Origin: Cladopsammia gracilis
Lineage: Eukaryota > Cnidaria > Anthozoa > Scleractinia > Dendrophylliidae
Assembly (NCBI GenBank): GCA_022457155.1
Contig: JAJGOT010000356.1
Location: 372,001 to 436,000 of the forward strand
DNA: 64,000 nucleotides
Direction: 5' to 3'
Made by a program: the position numbers and the translations under genes. Below, in pieces: positions 33,063-42,109 of this stretch (the stretch's first letter is position 1; every line of letters begins with the position of its first letter). The notes beneath the pieces were generated by a model. The model was not told the DNA's origin. It saw only the letters and a program-made list of their open reading frames with translations, and did not search any database.

Positions 33063-33517
33063 TCCGAAGTTGAGCTCGGCTTATGATAAGTCGATTATTC
33101 CATGGTAACTTCAGTGGCGACTGTTGCCTCAGCTGTACTGTCATTTAAACTGCCATTTGAAATGTCATCGTTAAGTGACTCCTGTTTCTGAATAGCTGTG
33201 ACCAAAACCGAACTGACGTAAGCGGCAACCTTTAAGCAAATGTTAATGTAATTATAAATTATCTCATCTTGCCGGGAGGACACCCCCAAATTAAAATGGC
33301 TGTTATGGTTGTAAATTGTTGTTGCTAAATATAACTTAGTAGTGGGAGTAGTTTGCTTATACTAACTTATTATTGGATGCAATAAGGATAAACTGTGATA
33401 TTGGATCACACATAAGACTCCTCGTACATACAGCCAGCTGGTTTCACACATTTATGCGGAGATTGGGGGTGGAGTGGTTAATTTTCAAGTGACCGAGGGT
33501 GTGTTACTTTGCTCGTT

Positions 33518-33691
33518 CGTTTTTATCTCGTTAAAGCGCATGCGCGCAAAACGAGATATGGGAGTCATTAGAATATAGGGACAAAAGTTGTTAACAAATT
33601 TTTGTGGACTTTTGTCCGGGGGGTTAGTTGTTTCTTCTTTATAGAAGCTATATTAGGGCATTGAGGATATGCTTGGTTAAACCGGTTAGGA
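33518..33691 (-). repeat. Inverted repeat arm, right (partner at 27640)
   Basis: Reverse complement of 27640-27825 with small indels, from GTTTTTATCTCGTTAA through TTGGTTAAACCGGTT. Confidence 0.65.
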
Positions 33692-35340
33692 TTTCAAGAA
33701 GGGCGTCACATACTGCTCCTAAAATTTTTGGGGAGCACCCCCGGACCTATTGTTAATTTCCCTTGGGTATCGGGATGTCAATACTTGTCATGAACTTGTC
33801 ATATCTCACATTACGTTACCGCAAAGGTATTAAGTTCTTCTTAAGTTTCGATATCTCACGTTACCTATCAGTTTCAATCATTTGTCGTAAAGTTGGAAGG
33901 GTAAAAATAGGTCAAATGCGGTTTTTTTGCCAAACGCAGTTTGAGAATTTCACGGTGTATTTTTACGAATGGAGACGTTTCAAGAAAGCTTAATGGGACG
34001 GGAAAGTTTGTGTTTTAATATGAGCGATATGGCAGAGCAAAATTGCGTTTGTTCTATTTTGATTCATTGCTATTACGGTTTGATTATGCAATTCTTGGCT
34101 TTCACTTACGTCATATCAAAATTCAGAAGCATTAAAAAATAGATTTCGAATCCAAAATGTTTATGGAATTGTAGAGAGTTTAAAACTACATATCTTGGCC
34201 AAATTTTGAAGCGCAAAAGCATTTCGTTCAAGAGTTATAGGCGAACGAGTATTAGATATTTTTAGTAAGAAATGTATGAGAGAGGGGCACAAAGATGGCG
34301 GCAAAAAATTCAAAGTCTTAATTACACCAAAAATCACATCCAAAAACATTGTATTTGCTATAAGCTCAATTAACTCGGCTTATAAGCACTTATAATGCAA
34401 ACAATAACTTTCAGCTGATTCAATTTTGTTTATTTTCGCGGCTTATCTGAAATAGCGTGACGTATTGCGTGACACATTTAAAACCTTTGTAAATCGGAAG
34501 CAAAACATCCTTAAAACCTGAAACTTTTTGTGAAAGATTATAACACTTGTATCCACATACCATGTTAGAAACAGCTTTGTAGGACGTTTTCTTTAGATTT
34601 TTTAATTTTTATGACGTCATGTGAAAGCCAAGAATAGTATGGCAAAGACGTCATAGTTTTGTTGATTTGTTTTGCGGGAGGATATTTTTGCGGGTCGCGG
34701 AGACAGCTAAAATTTGCTGGAAGGAAATGCTTGCGGATTTCTGGTCAAGTATAAATAAAATCCAAGGCATCGGTATTAAACTGCAATTTTACTTCCTGAC
34801 CGGAGGTTTGTATAGTTCCCATAGTTATGGTTGCTGTTCTGGCGCCAATATGAACATAAACAACGAGAAAACTAGTGAGTGAATTATTGTACTTTGTTGT
34901 AAAAACGTATCAGTATTATGATAACAGTCTCTGGTTCTTTTGAGGACGTGTCTGGAGTTGAATCGGGAATACAAATGACTGTTGTGCCGGTCGTCTCGGA
35001 GTTCATTGTTATGAGAGTTATGAGTTATGAGAGTTCACCGTTCTGTAAAACGCGGACCGGATGGCGGATAATAAAATGCAGATGATACAATGCGCATGAA
35101 AAAAAAAAACAGAAAAATAATTCCTTATGATTTTTACCAAAAAAAAACAAAGAAAGAAAAGAAGCAGAAATAATTTTAAAATGGCACGAAACAAAAACAC
35201 GAAACAGTAACTTTATTGTCCAAACTGTCTTCAAGTTCCACTTCATGCCTCACTCAACCCTAGTTGGAAAATATATGAATGTTGCGTTTCGAGCCTCTCT
35301 CCTAGGTTTGACCGATTGTGCAGTCTGCACGTGTTTGAGG
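33692..35340. other. Intergenic DNA, no gene seen
   Basis: AT-rich. Scattered short frames without domain features. Nothing else supported. Confidence 0.4.
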
Positions 35341-35396
35341 ATGGAGTCCGACGAGTGTGACGATTACGGGCTTTTAAAATCTGTGTTTAGGAAACG
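35341..35396 (+). other. Possible first coding exon of a host gene
   Basis: ATG 35341 opens MESDECDDYGLLKSVFRK and reaches a consensus splice donor (ACG|GTAAGT) at 35396/35397. No downstream exon is identifiable because a repeat and the Polinton-bearing retroelement follow. Speculative. Confidence 0.25.
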
Positions 35397-35525
35397 GTAA
35401 GTTAGTAGAGTTCTTAAATTCGATTTAACTTCACCTGTTACTTTGCTTCACAAACAATCTTTGCTGACGTTTTATTCGTGTTTGTATCTGGTTCGTTGAA
35501 GAGTCAGGAAGGTGATGCAGTTGAG

Positions 35526-35656
35526 TGTTTTTATCATAGATATGTTAAAAGGGTTAATTACTACACTAGTTTCCGTTATGGATATCTTTGGAATGCATGT
35601 ATTCAGATAAGACCTTTTTGAGTGTTCCACTGTCACGATCATTCATTCCTGTGTTA
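35526..35656 (+). repeat. ~130-bp direct repeat, left copy
   Basis: 'TTGAGTGTTTTTATCATAGA' through 'CATTCATTCCTGTGTTAT' is repeated at 55118-55263 with short deletions in this copy. It lies just outside the DIRS fragment on both sides. Confidence 0.75.
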
Positions 35657-35714
35657 TCCTTTGTGAAAGCAAGAGCAACACTACAATGGTATCTCAGTGA
35701 TTCCGACCGCCATT
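35657..35714 (+). pseudogene. DIRS-type RNase H, piece left of the Polinton
   Basis: The last ~36 bases encode YNGISVIPTA in the frame that continues across the insertion as TVSDSELLACDACLDACGA at 52803. This is the N-terminal part of a DIRS/Ngaro-type RNase H domain. It ends exactly at the CCATT duplication. Confidence 0.65.
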
Positions 35715-36051
35715 AGTAGTATAGGGAGTGGGTGATCCGGCCCCGGCTCCAAAGGCCCGAGAAACCGCTTATTTTGACAACTCCCGAACGCCTGAGTTAG
35801 CGGGCCCCCAGGGCGAATTGCATTCGCCCTGGGGGCCAGGTAACTCAGGCGTTCGGGAGTTGTCAAAATAAGCGGTTTCTCGGGCCTTTGGAGCCGGGGC
35901 CGGATGCACCCACTCCCTATACTACATAGTGATTAATTCTATACGACCCCCACTTAACGATGCCTTTGCGTTACAGCCCATTTCAAATAAGGGTTAGATT
36001 GCATGATTTAACGCCTCCTGTGTGAACTGGTGGTCGACGCTGCCAATTGAA
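35715..36051 (+). repeat. Polinton left terminal inverted repeat
   Basis: A 337-bp arm matching 52461-52796. The outer part (35716-35925) is an almost perfect palindrome folding on itself around GGGCGAATTGCATTCGCCC. The inner ~125 bp is unique (GTGATTAATTCTATACGACC ... TGTGTGAACTGG). The mismatch GGGTGATCC (outer) versus GGATGCACCC (inner) has the same polarity in both arms. Confidence 0.9.
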
Positions 36052-36076
36052 TAAACGCTTACCCCTTGTATACACG
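36052..36076 (+). promoter_or_regulatory. TATAC box before the zinc-finger gene
   Basis: TTGTATACACG directly precedes ATG 36077, resembling the TATATATAC boxes of the other genes of the element. It sits just inside the terminal repeat. Confidence 0.4.
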
Positions 36077-36505
36077 ATGCCTATGCTACTTTTTGCTGCT
36101 CAACTGAAGGCAAGTAATTCAAAACTCCCCTGCCCCGTCTGTCAGCGAATGGTTTGCGTGTCAACGTTTTATAATCATATGAATAAGGGTTGCCCACCTT
36201 TTAGAAGAAACCTTCTAGTTCTTCACGAACATGAGGCGGTTTTACCACCACCACCGCCATCATCGGTGGTTATTCGAGATGTCCTTGCAAACTCAAACAT
36301 CAGCCAGCATGAGCTGAATGCATGGCTTGATGAGCAAGAAAAAAAATCCTCTATAACCTTGAATGATCTTGATCCTTTACACAGGATCCGTAATGCAAGC
36401 TTTGTTGCGGATTTCATCGAAGGCAAGACACCGCTCGCAGCATTTCGAACAGAGATGCTCGGGTTTTACCAATTGAAAAAACACTTTACCTTTGTATATC
36501 AATGA
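36077..36505 (+). CDS. Zinc-finger protein, 142 aa, first gene of cassette
   Basis: ATG 36077 is chosen because it follows the TATAC box. A finger CPVCQRMVCVSTFYNHMNKGC (C-x2-C ... H-x5-C) occupies about residues 19-39. A proline run (~55) and a helical, acidic C-terminal half follow. Its stop overlaps the next start by ATGA (36502-36505), so it forms a tight cassette with the exonuclease and the 37220 gene. A DNA-binding or recombination-accessory role is inferred from the neighbours only. Confidence 0.65.
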   Translation: MPMLLFAAQLKASNSKLPCPVCQRMVCVSTFYNHMNKGCPPFRRNLLVLHEHEAVLPPPPPSSVVIRDVLANSNISQHELNAWLDEQEKKSSITLNDLDPLHRIRNASFVADFIEGKTPLAAFRTEMLGFYQLKKHFTFVYQ

Positions 36506-37220
36506 TGACGACAACACAAGTGTTCTTGAACTTTCTCAAATCGAGGAACACTGGTCTGAAACAAAAGAGCGCCGACTGGGTGAGTTATCGACAAAATACT
36601 CTTGGGGCATCCGAAATTGCAGCCTTGATCGGAGTTTCGCCGTTTGAAACACCAAAGAGCTTGCTTTTAAAGAAATTACAGCCAGCTGACATGCACAACA
36701 ATACGGCCTTTCCTGGGGCAATCTGTTCGAACCGATCGCTCGCAAATGCTTTGAACAGAAGCATTGTGTTCGAGTTTTTGCCAACAGTATATCCCTTAAT
36801 CTAGCAACAGATCACTCATTATATCGAAAGATTATATGCAGCCCTGACGGCTATTATGTAGACAAAGAAAACAATGTAATTCTTTTGGAGTTCAAATGTC
36901 CTTTCAAGCGGAAAATAGCTATTTCTAGAGTGCCTAGTTATTATACACCCCAGATACAAACTGGTCTTTGTTTTAGCGGATCTATGGTTAATAAAGCCCT
37001 TTTCGTTGATTCTTACTTCAGAATGTGTTCTCTAAACCAGATAGAGCCAAGTTCGAATCATAATAATCTTTTAAACGGCGGAAGTATTTACAAAACAAAA
37101 TGTCACACAGCGCTTGCCTGGGGCATCTGCTATTTGTTTTCAAAACAAAAGCTTACACACAATCAAACTAAACTTATTGATATTGGTGCTCTTAAAAAAC
37201 TCAGACATTTGAGCAAATAA
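36502..37220 (+). pseudogene. YqaJ/lambda-exonuclease-like nuclease, frameshifted
   Basis: Start ATG 36502. The first frame has WVSYRQNTLGASEIAALIG, the N-terminal YqaJ signature. Around 36710 coding moves to another frame, which contains WGNLFEP (G-N-x-x-E-P motif), CSPDGYYVD (catalytic Asp) and LLEFKCPFK (E-x-K), then VPSYYTPQIQTGLCF, and ends at TAA 37218-37220. All active-site residues of the alkaline-exonuclease fold are visible but split by one indel. Such nucleases process dsDNA ends in recombination-dependent replication of phages and large DNA viruses. Its 3' end overlaps the next start as TAATG. Confidence 0.7.
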
Positions 37221-37633
37221 TGGCTTCAATAGCCGAGAAAGACCTATGGTGTTCTTACGGCGCGGTCAGAATGTCGTTCAGCAAAGAATACGTAGATGAA
37301 GAGTTTTTGCGTTACATCAGAATGAAAAAGGCTCTCCTTGCTCCAGATGAGGGGCCGAAGCCGGTTGCTTTCTTTGCATGGAAAATGTTGAATTTCACAG
37401 AGCTTCAAATTGTCAAGCACGAGGGATTTTTGAACAGTATTCAACCGAAGGTCGAACGATTTCACGAGAACTTGGCAAGGCTTCGCAGAAAAATACATGA
37501 AAATTTATCAAATCAAAAACACCTTGAGAAAACCATACCTGGTGAAACTTTTGAAGAAAACATCGGCGATGACAGTGCCCTGTTAGAAGCCTTTCTTATT
37601 GAGAAAGCGGCAACTTTTACTCCAGATCTTTGA
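37220..37633 (+). CDS. Hypothetical protein, 137 aa, third gene of cassette
   Basis: ATG 37220 overlaps the previous stop by one base (TAATG). The first half has SYGAVRMSF and FFAWKMLNF. Residues ~75-105 (FLNSIQPKVERFHENLARL) look like an amphipathic or coiled-coil helix, and the C terminus is acidic. No known domain. It overlaps the 3' end of the minus-strand zinc-ribbon gene by 17 bp. Confidence 0.55.
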   Translation: MASIAEKDLWCSYGAVRMSFSKEYVDEEFLRYIRMKKALLAPDEGPKPVAFFAWKMLNFTELQIVKHEGFLNSIQPKVERFHENLARLRRKIHENLSNQKHLEKTIPGETFEENIGDDSALLEAFLIEKAATFTPDL

Positions 37634-38270
37634 AAGCGTTGCTCCATAAATGTTCGTTTTTAATTATCATATTGTTCGACATCTGTTGTCTCAGGCAATT
37701 TACAAGCGCTCGTTGCGGGTCTTCAAGCGGCGTTGTAATGTCCATGATTTTGTAGATCACAAACGTATAAGAGATTCTCGGAAGCCGAGCTTGTATATGT
37801 TTGAAAATACGTTTCACCTCATTTATTTGGTCGATATTCAATCCAATCTTTTTGTTAATTCGTGTTAAAGCGTACCCAAACGCATAACACCGTGCCGACT
37901 GCCTTTGTCTTGGTTTGTACAAAATGTTTTGATCCGTATATGCCGGAGCATAATCCTCTAGCACTTCCACACGACCACATTTTTTGCAATAAAGTTCACA
38001 AGAAGCGATTGATTGCAAAAATGGGCCGCCGCAAGAATAACAAGCCAGAAATCTTCGGGCCCAACGTTCACGCTGCAAGGCGTTATAATGTTCTTGTAGA
38101 TATTGTTTCCCCATCTCTGCCAACCCCATATCTTCGTAGATATGGCAAAGTTTTTCCGGCAGGCACAAGCGGTGTATTTCTTTCCTATAATCACCACCAT
38201 ATAGCGAGCGAAGGATGGCAAAATTGTGTTGTTTGTCAAGTTCATTGAGCCGTGCGGTGAAGTCAGTCAT
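37617..38270 (-). CDS. Zinc-ribbon protein, VLTF3-like transcription factor candidate
   Basis: Intact 217-aa frame from ATG 38270. A zinc ribbon is formed by C77-x2-C80 (CYSCGG) and C95-x2-C98 (CKKCG). It is followed by a basic YKPRQRQSARCYAFGYALTR segment and a long helical region ending RLPRISYTFVIYKIMDI. Zinc ribbon plus a helical 'Y..f....I' domain is the layout of poxvirus/NCLDV late transcription factor VLTF3, which is found in some Polinton-like viruses. TFIIB-like alternatives cannot be excluded. If right, it would act at the TATATATAC late-type boxes. Its own start lacks that box (ACAATTATAATG upstream), which fits an earlier class of gene. Confidence 0.45.
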   Translation of the reverse strand: MTDFTARLNELDKQHNFAILRSLYGGDYRKEIHRLCLPEKLCHIYEDMGLAEMGKQYLQEHYNALQRERWARRFLACYSCGGPFLQSIASCELYCKKCGRVEVLEDYAPAYTDQNILYKPRQRQSARCYAFGYALTRINKKIGLNIDQINEVKRIFKHIQARLPRISYTFVIYKIMDITTPLEDPQRALVNCLRQQMSNNMIIKNEHLWSNAFKDLE

Positions 38271-38439
38271 GCTTAAACATTATAATTGTTTTTTCAATTT
38301 GGCGATCTTGTGACTTCCGGTATTTATTATGTAAAGCTTATATTTAGAAAAATACAACTTTTCGGTTATATTTGCGCATGCGTAGTTCTTTATGAGTTAC
38401 CACATGTGAAAGCACGGCAATTCGCTCGCACCATATATT
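38271..38439. other. Noncoding spacer
   Basis: AT-rich spacer between the zinc-ribbon gene and the GC-rich block. Nothing supported. Confidence 0.4.
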
Positions 38440-38745
38440 ATATTAAGTCTGTAATTCGGTATAGCTCAGGGAGGTGTGGCTGGCCCCCACTGAATCCTGC
38501 TTACGGCTAATGCGATGTCAGACCAGGGGTAGTGGGGTTGCTGCGTCAGTTAGTGACCCCCTGGTGAACCAGCCCCGGCCCAACTGATACAGGGGGGTGC
38601 TCGAACAGAGATCTCCTAGGAGAACTCGACCTCGCTCCCAGAGGCTAAATGGGAAAACGACAACTCCCTTGTCCGGAGTTAAGTCCTAGCCTAGGCTAGG
38701 CAAAACGAAACAGCCACCAGAGCACCCCCTGACTAGGGTTTTGTC
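38440..38745 (+). ncRNA. Candidate structured RNA, GC-rich noncoding block
   Basis: A GC-rich island inside an AT-rich element, without a frame. CAGGGGGGTGCTC (38590-38602) pairs with GAGCACCCCCTG (38720-38731), closing a domain that contains TCTCCTAGGAGA, AACTCC/GGAGTT and CCTAGCCTAGGCTAGG hairpins. Upstream, CCAGGGGT pairs with ACCCCCTGG. TAGCTCAGGGAGG near 38462 resembles a pol III A box, and T4 runs lie at ~38739 and ~38748. A viral noncoding RNA (VA-RNA-like) or an inserted repeat are both possible. Strand is assigned from the A-box-like motif only. Confidence 0.35.
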
Positions 38746-38754
38746 CCTTTTCGT

Positions 38755-38822
38755 TATGTGTCACGCAATGTCACGCATGACAGTCACGTCATGTGTCACG
38801 CTTTGTCACGCAATTGCGTTCT
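38755..38822. repeat. TGTCACGC iteron-like cluster
   Basis: About four TGTCACGC copies plus a GTCACGTCA variant within 65 bp, next to the GC-rich block. Could be protein-binding iterons. Confidence 0.45.
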
Positions 38823-38850
38823 TTTGTTAGATAAAGCGAGAAACCTGAAT

Positions 38851-39531
38851 TTAGTCTTTCAAATCTGACTTGGACACAGCGGTAAGACGATTGAGTTTTT
38901 TTTGAATCTTTTCTTGTTCTTCCTTGCGGATTTCTTTTCTGATCTTGTCAAGATCTGGCGTTTGAGTTTGAGTTTGTTTGTTTTGTGAGGGTTTTGCTTC
39001 ACCAGAGCGTATTTCGTTCTTAAGTTCATAATAGCTCTCAACTTCGTGGAGGATTATTTTGAATTCTGAATCGCTGATACGCTTGTCAGTTAGAGCTTTT
39101 GAAACCAGCTCAAAGACAGAGTTTCGTTTTGCAAGGGCGAGTGTGTATATTTTCTCGTGTTTAGTAATTTTTCTCTGAAGCCGCCTGTTAAGCATAGTGA
39201 GGCTGGCCGCTGAAAAACCTGTCATAGCTGCCACGCCGGCAATAACCGGGCTGGCGATGAGCCCGGCTCCTGTCAGGGCTGTGGCGATTGTGGCTGTAGA
39301 CAAGCCTGTAGAAATAAAACCAAAACTTACTGCTGTTCCGTGAACAATTGTATGTGTTCGCTTGTATTTCTTAGCAACTTGTCTGTAATGATTAGCCTCC
39401 GACTCAAGCTCCTTTTGCAAGTCAGAGATTTTTTTGAGTCTGAAGCCTTCACCGTTGGATAAGTCTGGGTAAAGCGATGGAGTTTCGCTGTATTCAGGAG
39501 CTGATGGCAACACGTTAGTCGAGCTCATCAT
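38851..39531 (-). CDS. Membrane protein with coiled-coil arms, 226 aa
   Basis: ATG 39531, preceded by a TATATATAATATA box. A helical segment (KKISDLQKELESEANHYRQV) leads into two hydrophobic segments at about residues 67-110 (VSFGFISTGLSTATIATAL and LIASPVIAGVAAMTGFSAAS), forming a Gly/Ala-rich membrane hairpin. A long charged helix follows, with a Lys/Glu-rich C terminus. It resembles a virion or host-membrane-associated structural protein. Family unknown. Confidence 0.65.
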   Translation of the reverse strand: MMSSTNVLPSAPEYSETPSLYPDLSNGEGFRLKKISDLQKELESEANHYRQVAKKYKRTHTIVHGTAVSFGFISTGLSTATIATALTGAGLIASPVIAGVAAMTGFSAASLTMLNRRLQRKITKHEKIYTLALAKRNSVFELVSKALTDKRISDSEFKIILHEVESYYELKNEIRSGEAKPSQNKQTQTQTPDLDKIRKEIRKEEQEKIQKKLNRLTAVSKSDLKD

Positions 39532-39554
39532 CAGGGGTATATATAATATATTTT
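39532..39554 (-). promoter_or_regulatory. TATATATA box for the 39531 gene
   Basis: On the minus strand AATATATTATATATACCCC ends about 5 bp before ATG 39531. Confidence 0.5.
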
Positions 39555-40223
39555 TTAATTGATCTCAAGTTCAAATTCAAGGGGCATGTTATTGAAGTCA
39601 AAAAGGGCATTGTGTTCATCCCTTACAGACAGTGTTATGCTGTTTACATAATCACCAGACGAGACGTCACGCATGTTCTGCTGTGTTGATTCATAGAAAA
39701 CTTTCTCATATGGCTCACCTCGAAGATCAAATTTAGCCAAGACAGTCGAAGGCTTACCGTTGAACAGGTTCTGTTCTTTATCAACCAGATCGCAGTGGAT
39801 AAAGTAAGTGCTTGGTGATGTTAATCTGTTGACGTATGTTACTAGAAACAATACAGCTCTTATGCCAAGTAAATTTGCCAGATTGTCACTAAACTTTACA
39901 TTACTTCCATTGTGAATGACCATCGAGCCGACTGGTGTATTTATAGTAGTTGATAATTGTAATTTTATTCTATGTTTGGTGGCTAAGTCGTTAAATTGTT
40001 TCGCTAGACTATCAATGGTGTAATGCCCTTGAAGTAATGTCACGTTTGGAGTTGATCCATTGGAGCCATTTATTGTTGTTGAAATAGTTGCAATTTCTTT
40101 CAAATTATGCCACGAGTTGTAAAATGAACAAGAGACAAGTCTTATGTAACTCGGTTTCTGAAGCGGGTGGTCGAAGTAGATGGTGTGAGGGTTCGAAGGT
40201 GCGACGATTGTTAACACAACCAT
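39555..40223 (-). CDS. Penton-like minor capsid protein candidate
   Basis: Intact 222-aa frame from ATG 40223, predicted mostly beta: VVLTIVAPSNPHTIYFDHPL, TLLQGHYTIDSLAKQFNDL, NLANLLGIRAVLF, YFIHCDLVDKEQNLFNGKP. The 'L..G.Y.i..l..qfN' block, the LLGI turn and the D-L-V-D/N-L-F-N-G segment are features I associate with the single-jelly-roll penton proteins of adintovirus/Polinton elements. Divergently transcribed from the 40262 gene through a 38-bp shared AT-rich promoter. Confidence 0.55.
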   Translation of the reverse strand: MVVLTIVAPSNPHTIYFDHPLQKPSYIRLVSCSFYNSWHNLKEIATISTTINGSNGSTPNVTLLQGHYTIDSLAKQFNDLATKHRIKLQLSTTINTPVGSMVIHNGSNVKFSDNLANLLGIRAVLFLVTYVNRLTSPSTYFIHCDLVDKEQNLFNGKPSTVLAKFDLRGEPYEKVFYESTQQNMRDVSSGDYVNSITLSVRDEHNALFDFNNMPLEFELEIN

Positions 40224-40261
40224 TGTGTATATATTTAAATTATATTTATATTTATATAATC
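40224..40261. promoter_or_regulatory. Divergent TATA-rich promoter
   Basis: TGTATATATTTAAATTATAT ... TATATAATC separates two ATGs only 38 bp apart, giving a TATA-type box towards each gene. Confidence 0.55.
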
Positions 40262-42109
40262 ATGTTTGGCAGACGCCCTGGTGGTTTTAATCCTGGTTCA
40301 AATCTCGGTCTAGACATTGGCGGTCACGATTACGGGCCCCCACTCCCGTTTTTTCCTCGTCCACAAAATCCCCTCTATCCCCAACAGAGCAGGTATATTA
40401 GCAAAAAACAATCCGCAGTAAATCCGCAACTTGCTTGGATGAGTTCTCCGTAGGCTGAAAAGCTCTCTACAGCTGCTAAGGCTAAGGCTATCTCAGACTT
40501 CAAAAGGCGTTTCCCGCACGCTGATATGTCAAGATTTACAACAGAAGTTTCTTTCGACGAAAATCACAAAGCCACAGGAGAAGTGCTTTTCATAAAGGGC
40601 CCAGGCTCCTGGGCTATGCCCTCAGACATACCGCACAAGAATTGGACACAAGCCCTGAAAGACGCGCTTGGTTTAGAGTATATTGGCGGTTTCCCCTATC
40701 AGTTGACGTTAAACCGAAACACACAAAAACCAATCCCGGCTGTTGATTTCTCCACCTCAATCGATAAAGACATGATGATTGGCTCTGTCTTGAACGATGA
40801 AGCGCAAAAGATCTATGTCACGCCAACTGATTATTTCACAACGAAATACAGAAACATTTTCAGAGACACACAAATTTCGTTCACAACCGCGAAATATGGG
40901 AGAAAGTGGCTAGGCGGTCCGCATATGAGTTTCTGGCCACAACAACTAAACTTCGCTCTGTGGTGTGCAACAACCGGCTGCGGGATCTCGCGTGACCTTC
41001 TGTTTGATAAGAACTCTACTCTCTCCCTAACCCCACAGTTCCGATCATTTTACAGGTTTCACGTCTATTTCACAACAAGACGAATACTCTACAAGCTGGG
41101 TGGGGAACAGAGCGTTAGTGCTTTGCCAGACGACCCTACATTCAACCAGAAAGACAACAAGTTCAACATCAACGCATACAAGAGGATTTGCCAAGAGTTC
41201 GGTGTAGACCCCAGTTCTGACTTTCGTTTCACATACGGTAAAAATCACGGGCTTGGCAATGTGTACATTTGGGTTGCATGTGATGGGCCCAGTTCTACTG
41301 ATTACAACTATCCTGATCCCGATCTAGCCCTGTTTGATGACGAGCGCGTCACAGACAGAAAAGACCCAAACTATCGAGCAAACGGCATATACTTCGTTCG
41401 TAACGACCAGGGCGCTGTTAGTCAGTTTGAACACTTTGTGCCGAATTATGCACAAGGGCTAACACAGCCAGGGCTCGCGCGTATGAATCAGTCAATCGAG
41501 GCCTTTGTGTACTGCATTCTGGGTGCACAAGCAAACACTCGCAGCAGCATTCTTGGGAATGGAGGCCGAGCATTCGAAACGCAGAGAGTATTCCTCACAC
41601 TCTTAGAGGACGCCATAAGACTGAACGACATATCTAAGAGCGTACAGCATTATCAGCAGGCCATCCAAGCAACGAAAGTGTGGCTAAACTTTGTAGTTGC
41701 CCCTGGGAGCTGGCTGATGCCGTCACGCATGGTTATCAACACAGAGAGCGTGGTGGGGTACAATAACAATCTTATGCAGGCAAGGCAAGGGATGAAGCTT
41801 GGTGTTAACAATGATGTCAATCTTGCCACAAAAAAAGCCTCCCTTCGCCCAATGGACGGAGGGCCGACAAAGATTAATCCACCAAACAGTCACCCATCGA
41901 ACCCGATTCACAAACAGGCCACACAGGCACAGGGCATATCGCCAAAAGACCCAAAACCAGCCCCCGTACCCACACCACAACTAGCCTCCACACCAACACC
42001 AACACCAACACCAACGCAAGAGACTAAGATCGAACCGCATCACGTAAACAAGGCACTCATTGGTGTGGGTGCGCTTGCTTTAGCAGGCTTTCTTGCCTGG
42101 ATGAGATAA
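40262..42109 (+). pseudogene. Large virion-associated protein candidate with amber
   Basis: From ATG 40262 (MFGRRPGGFNPG) one frame runs 615 codons with a single TAG at codon 64 (40451-40453). If the stop is real, translation could restart at ATG 40526 (527 aa). Features: Pro/Gly-rich N terminus, a globular middle with many aromatics (LNFALWCATTGCGISRDLLF, GNVYIWVACDG, FEHFVPNYAQGL), a Pro/Thr-rich stalk (TPTPTPTPTQ) and a C-terminal hydrophobic tail (ALIGVGALALAGFLAWMR). Not a recognised family. The position among capsid genes and the tail anchor suggest a membrane or virion protein. The 3' end abuts the convergent 42110 gene with no gap. Confidence 0.6.

Noticed and set aside
35681..35866. 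Open frames in both orientations across the terminal palindromes (also 52583-52833)
   Set aside because: They are mirror translations of an inverted repeat (the same peptide on both strands) and have no start context; treated as terminal repeat DNA.
38440..38745. Group I intron or HDV-like ribozyme in the GC-rich block
   Set aside because: I looked for the conserved core elements of both and found none; kept only as a structured-RNA candidate.
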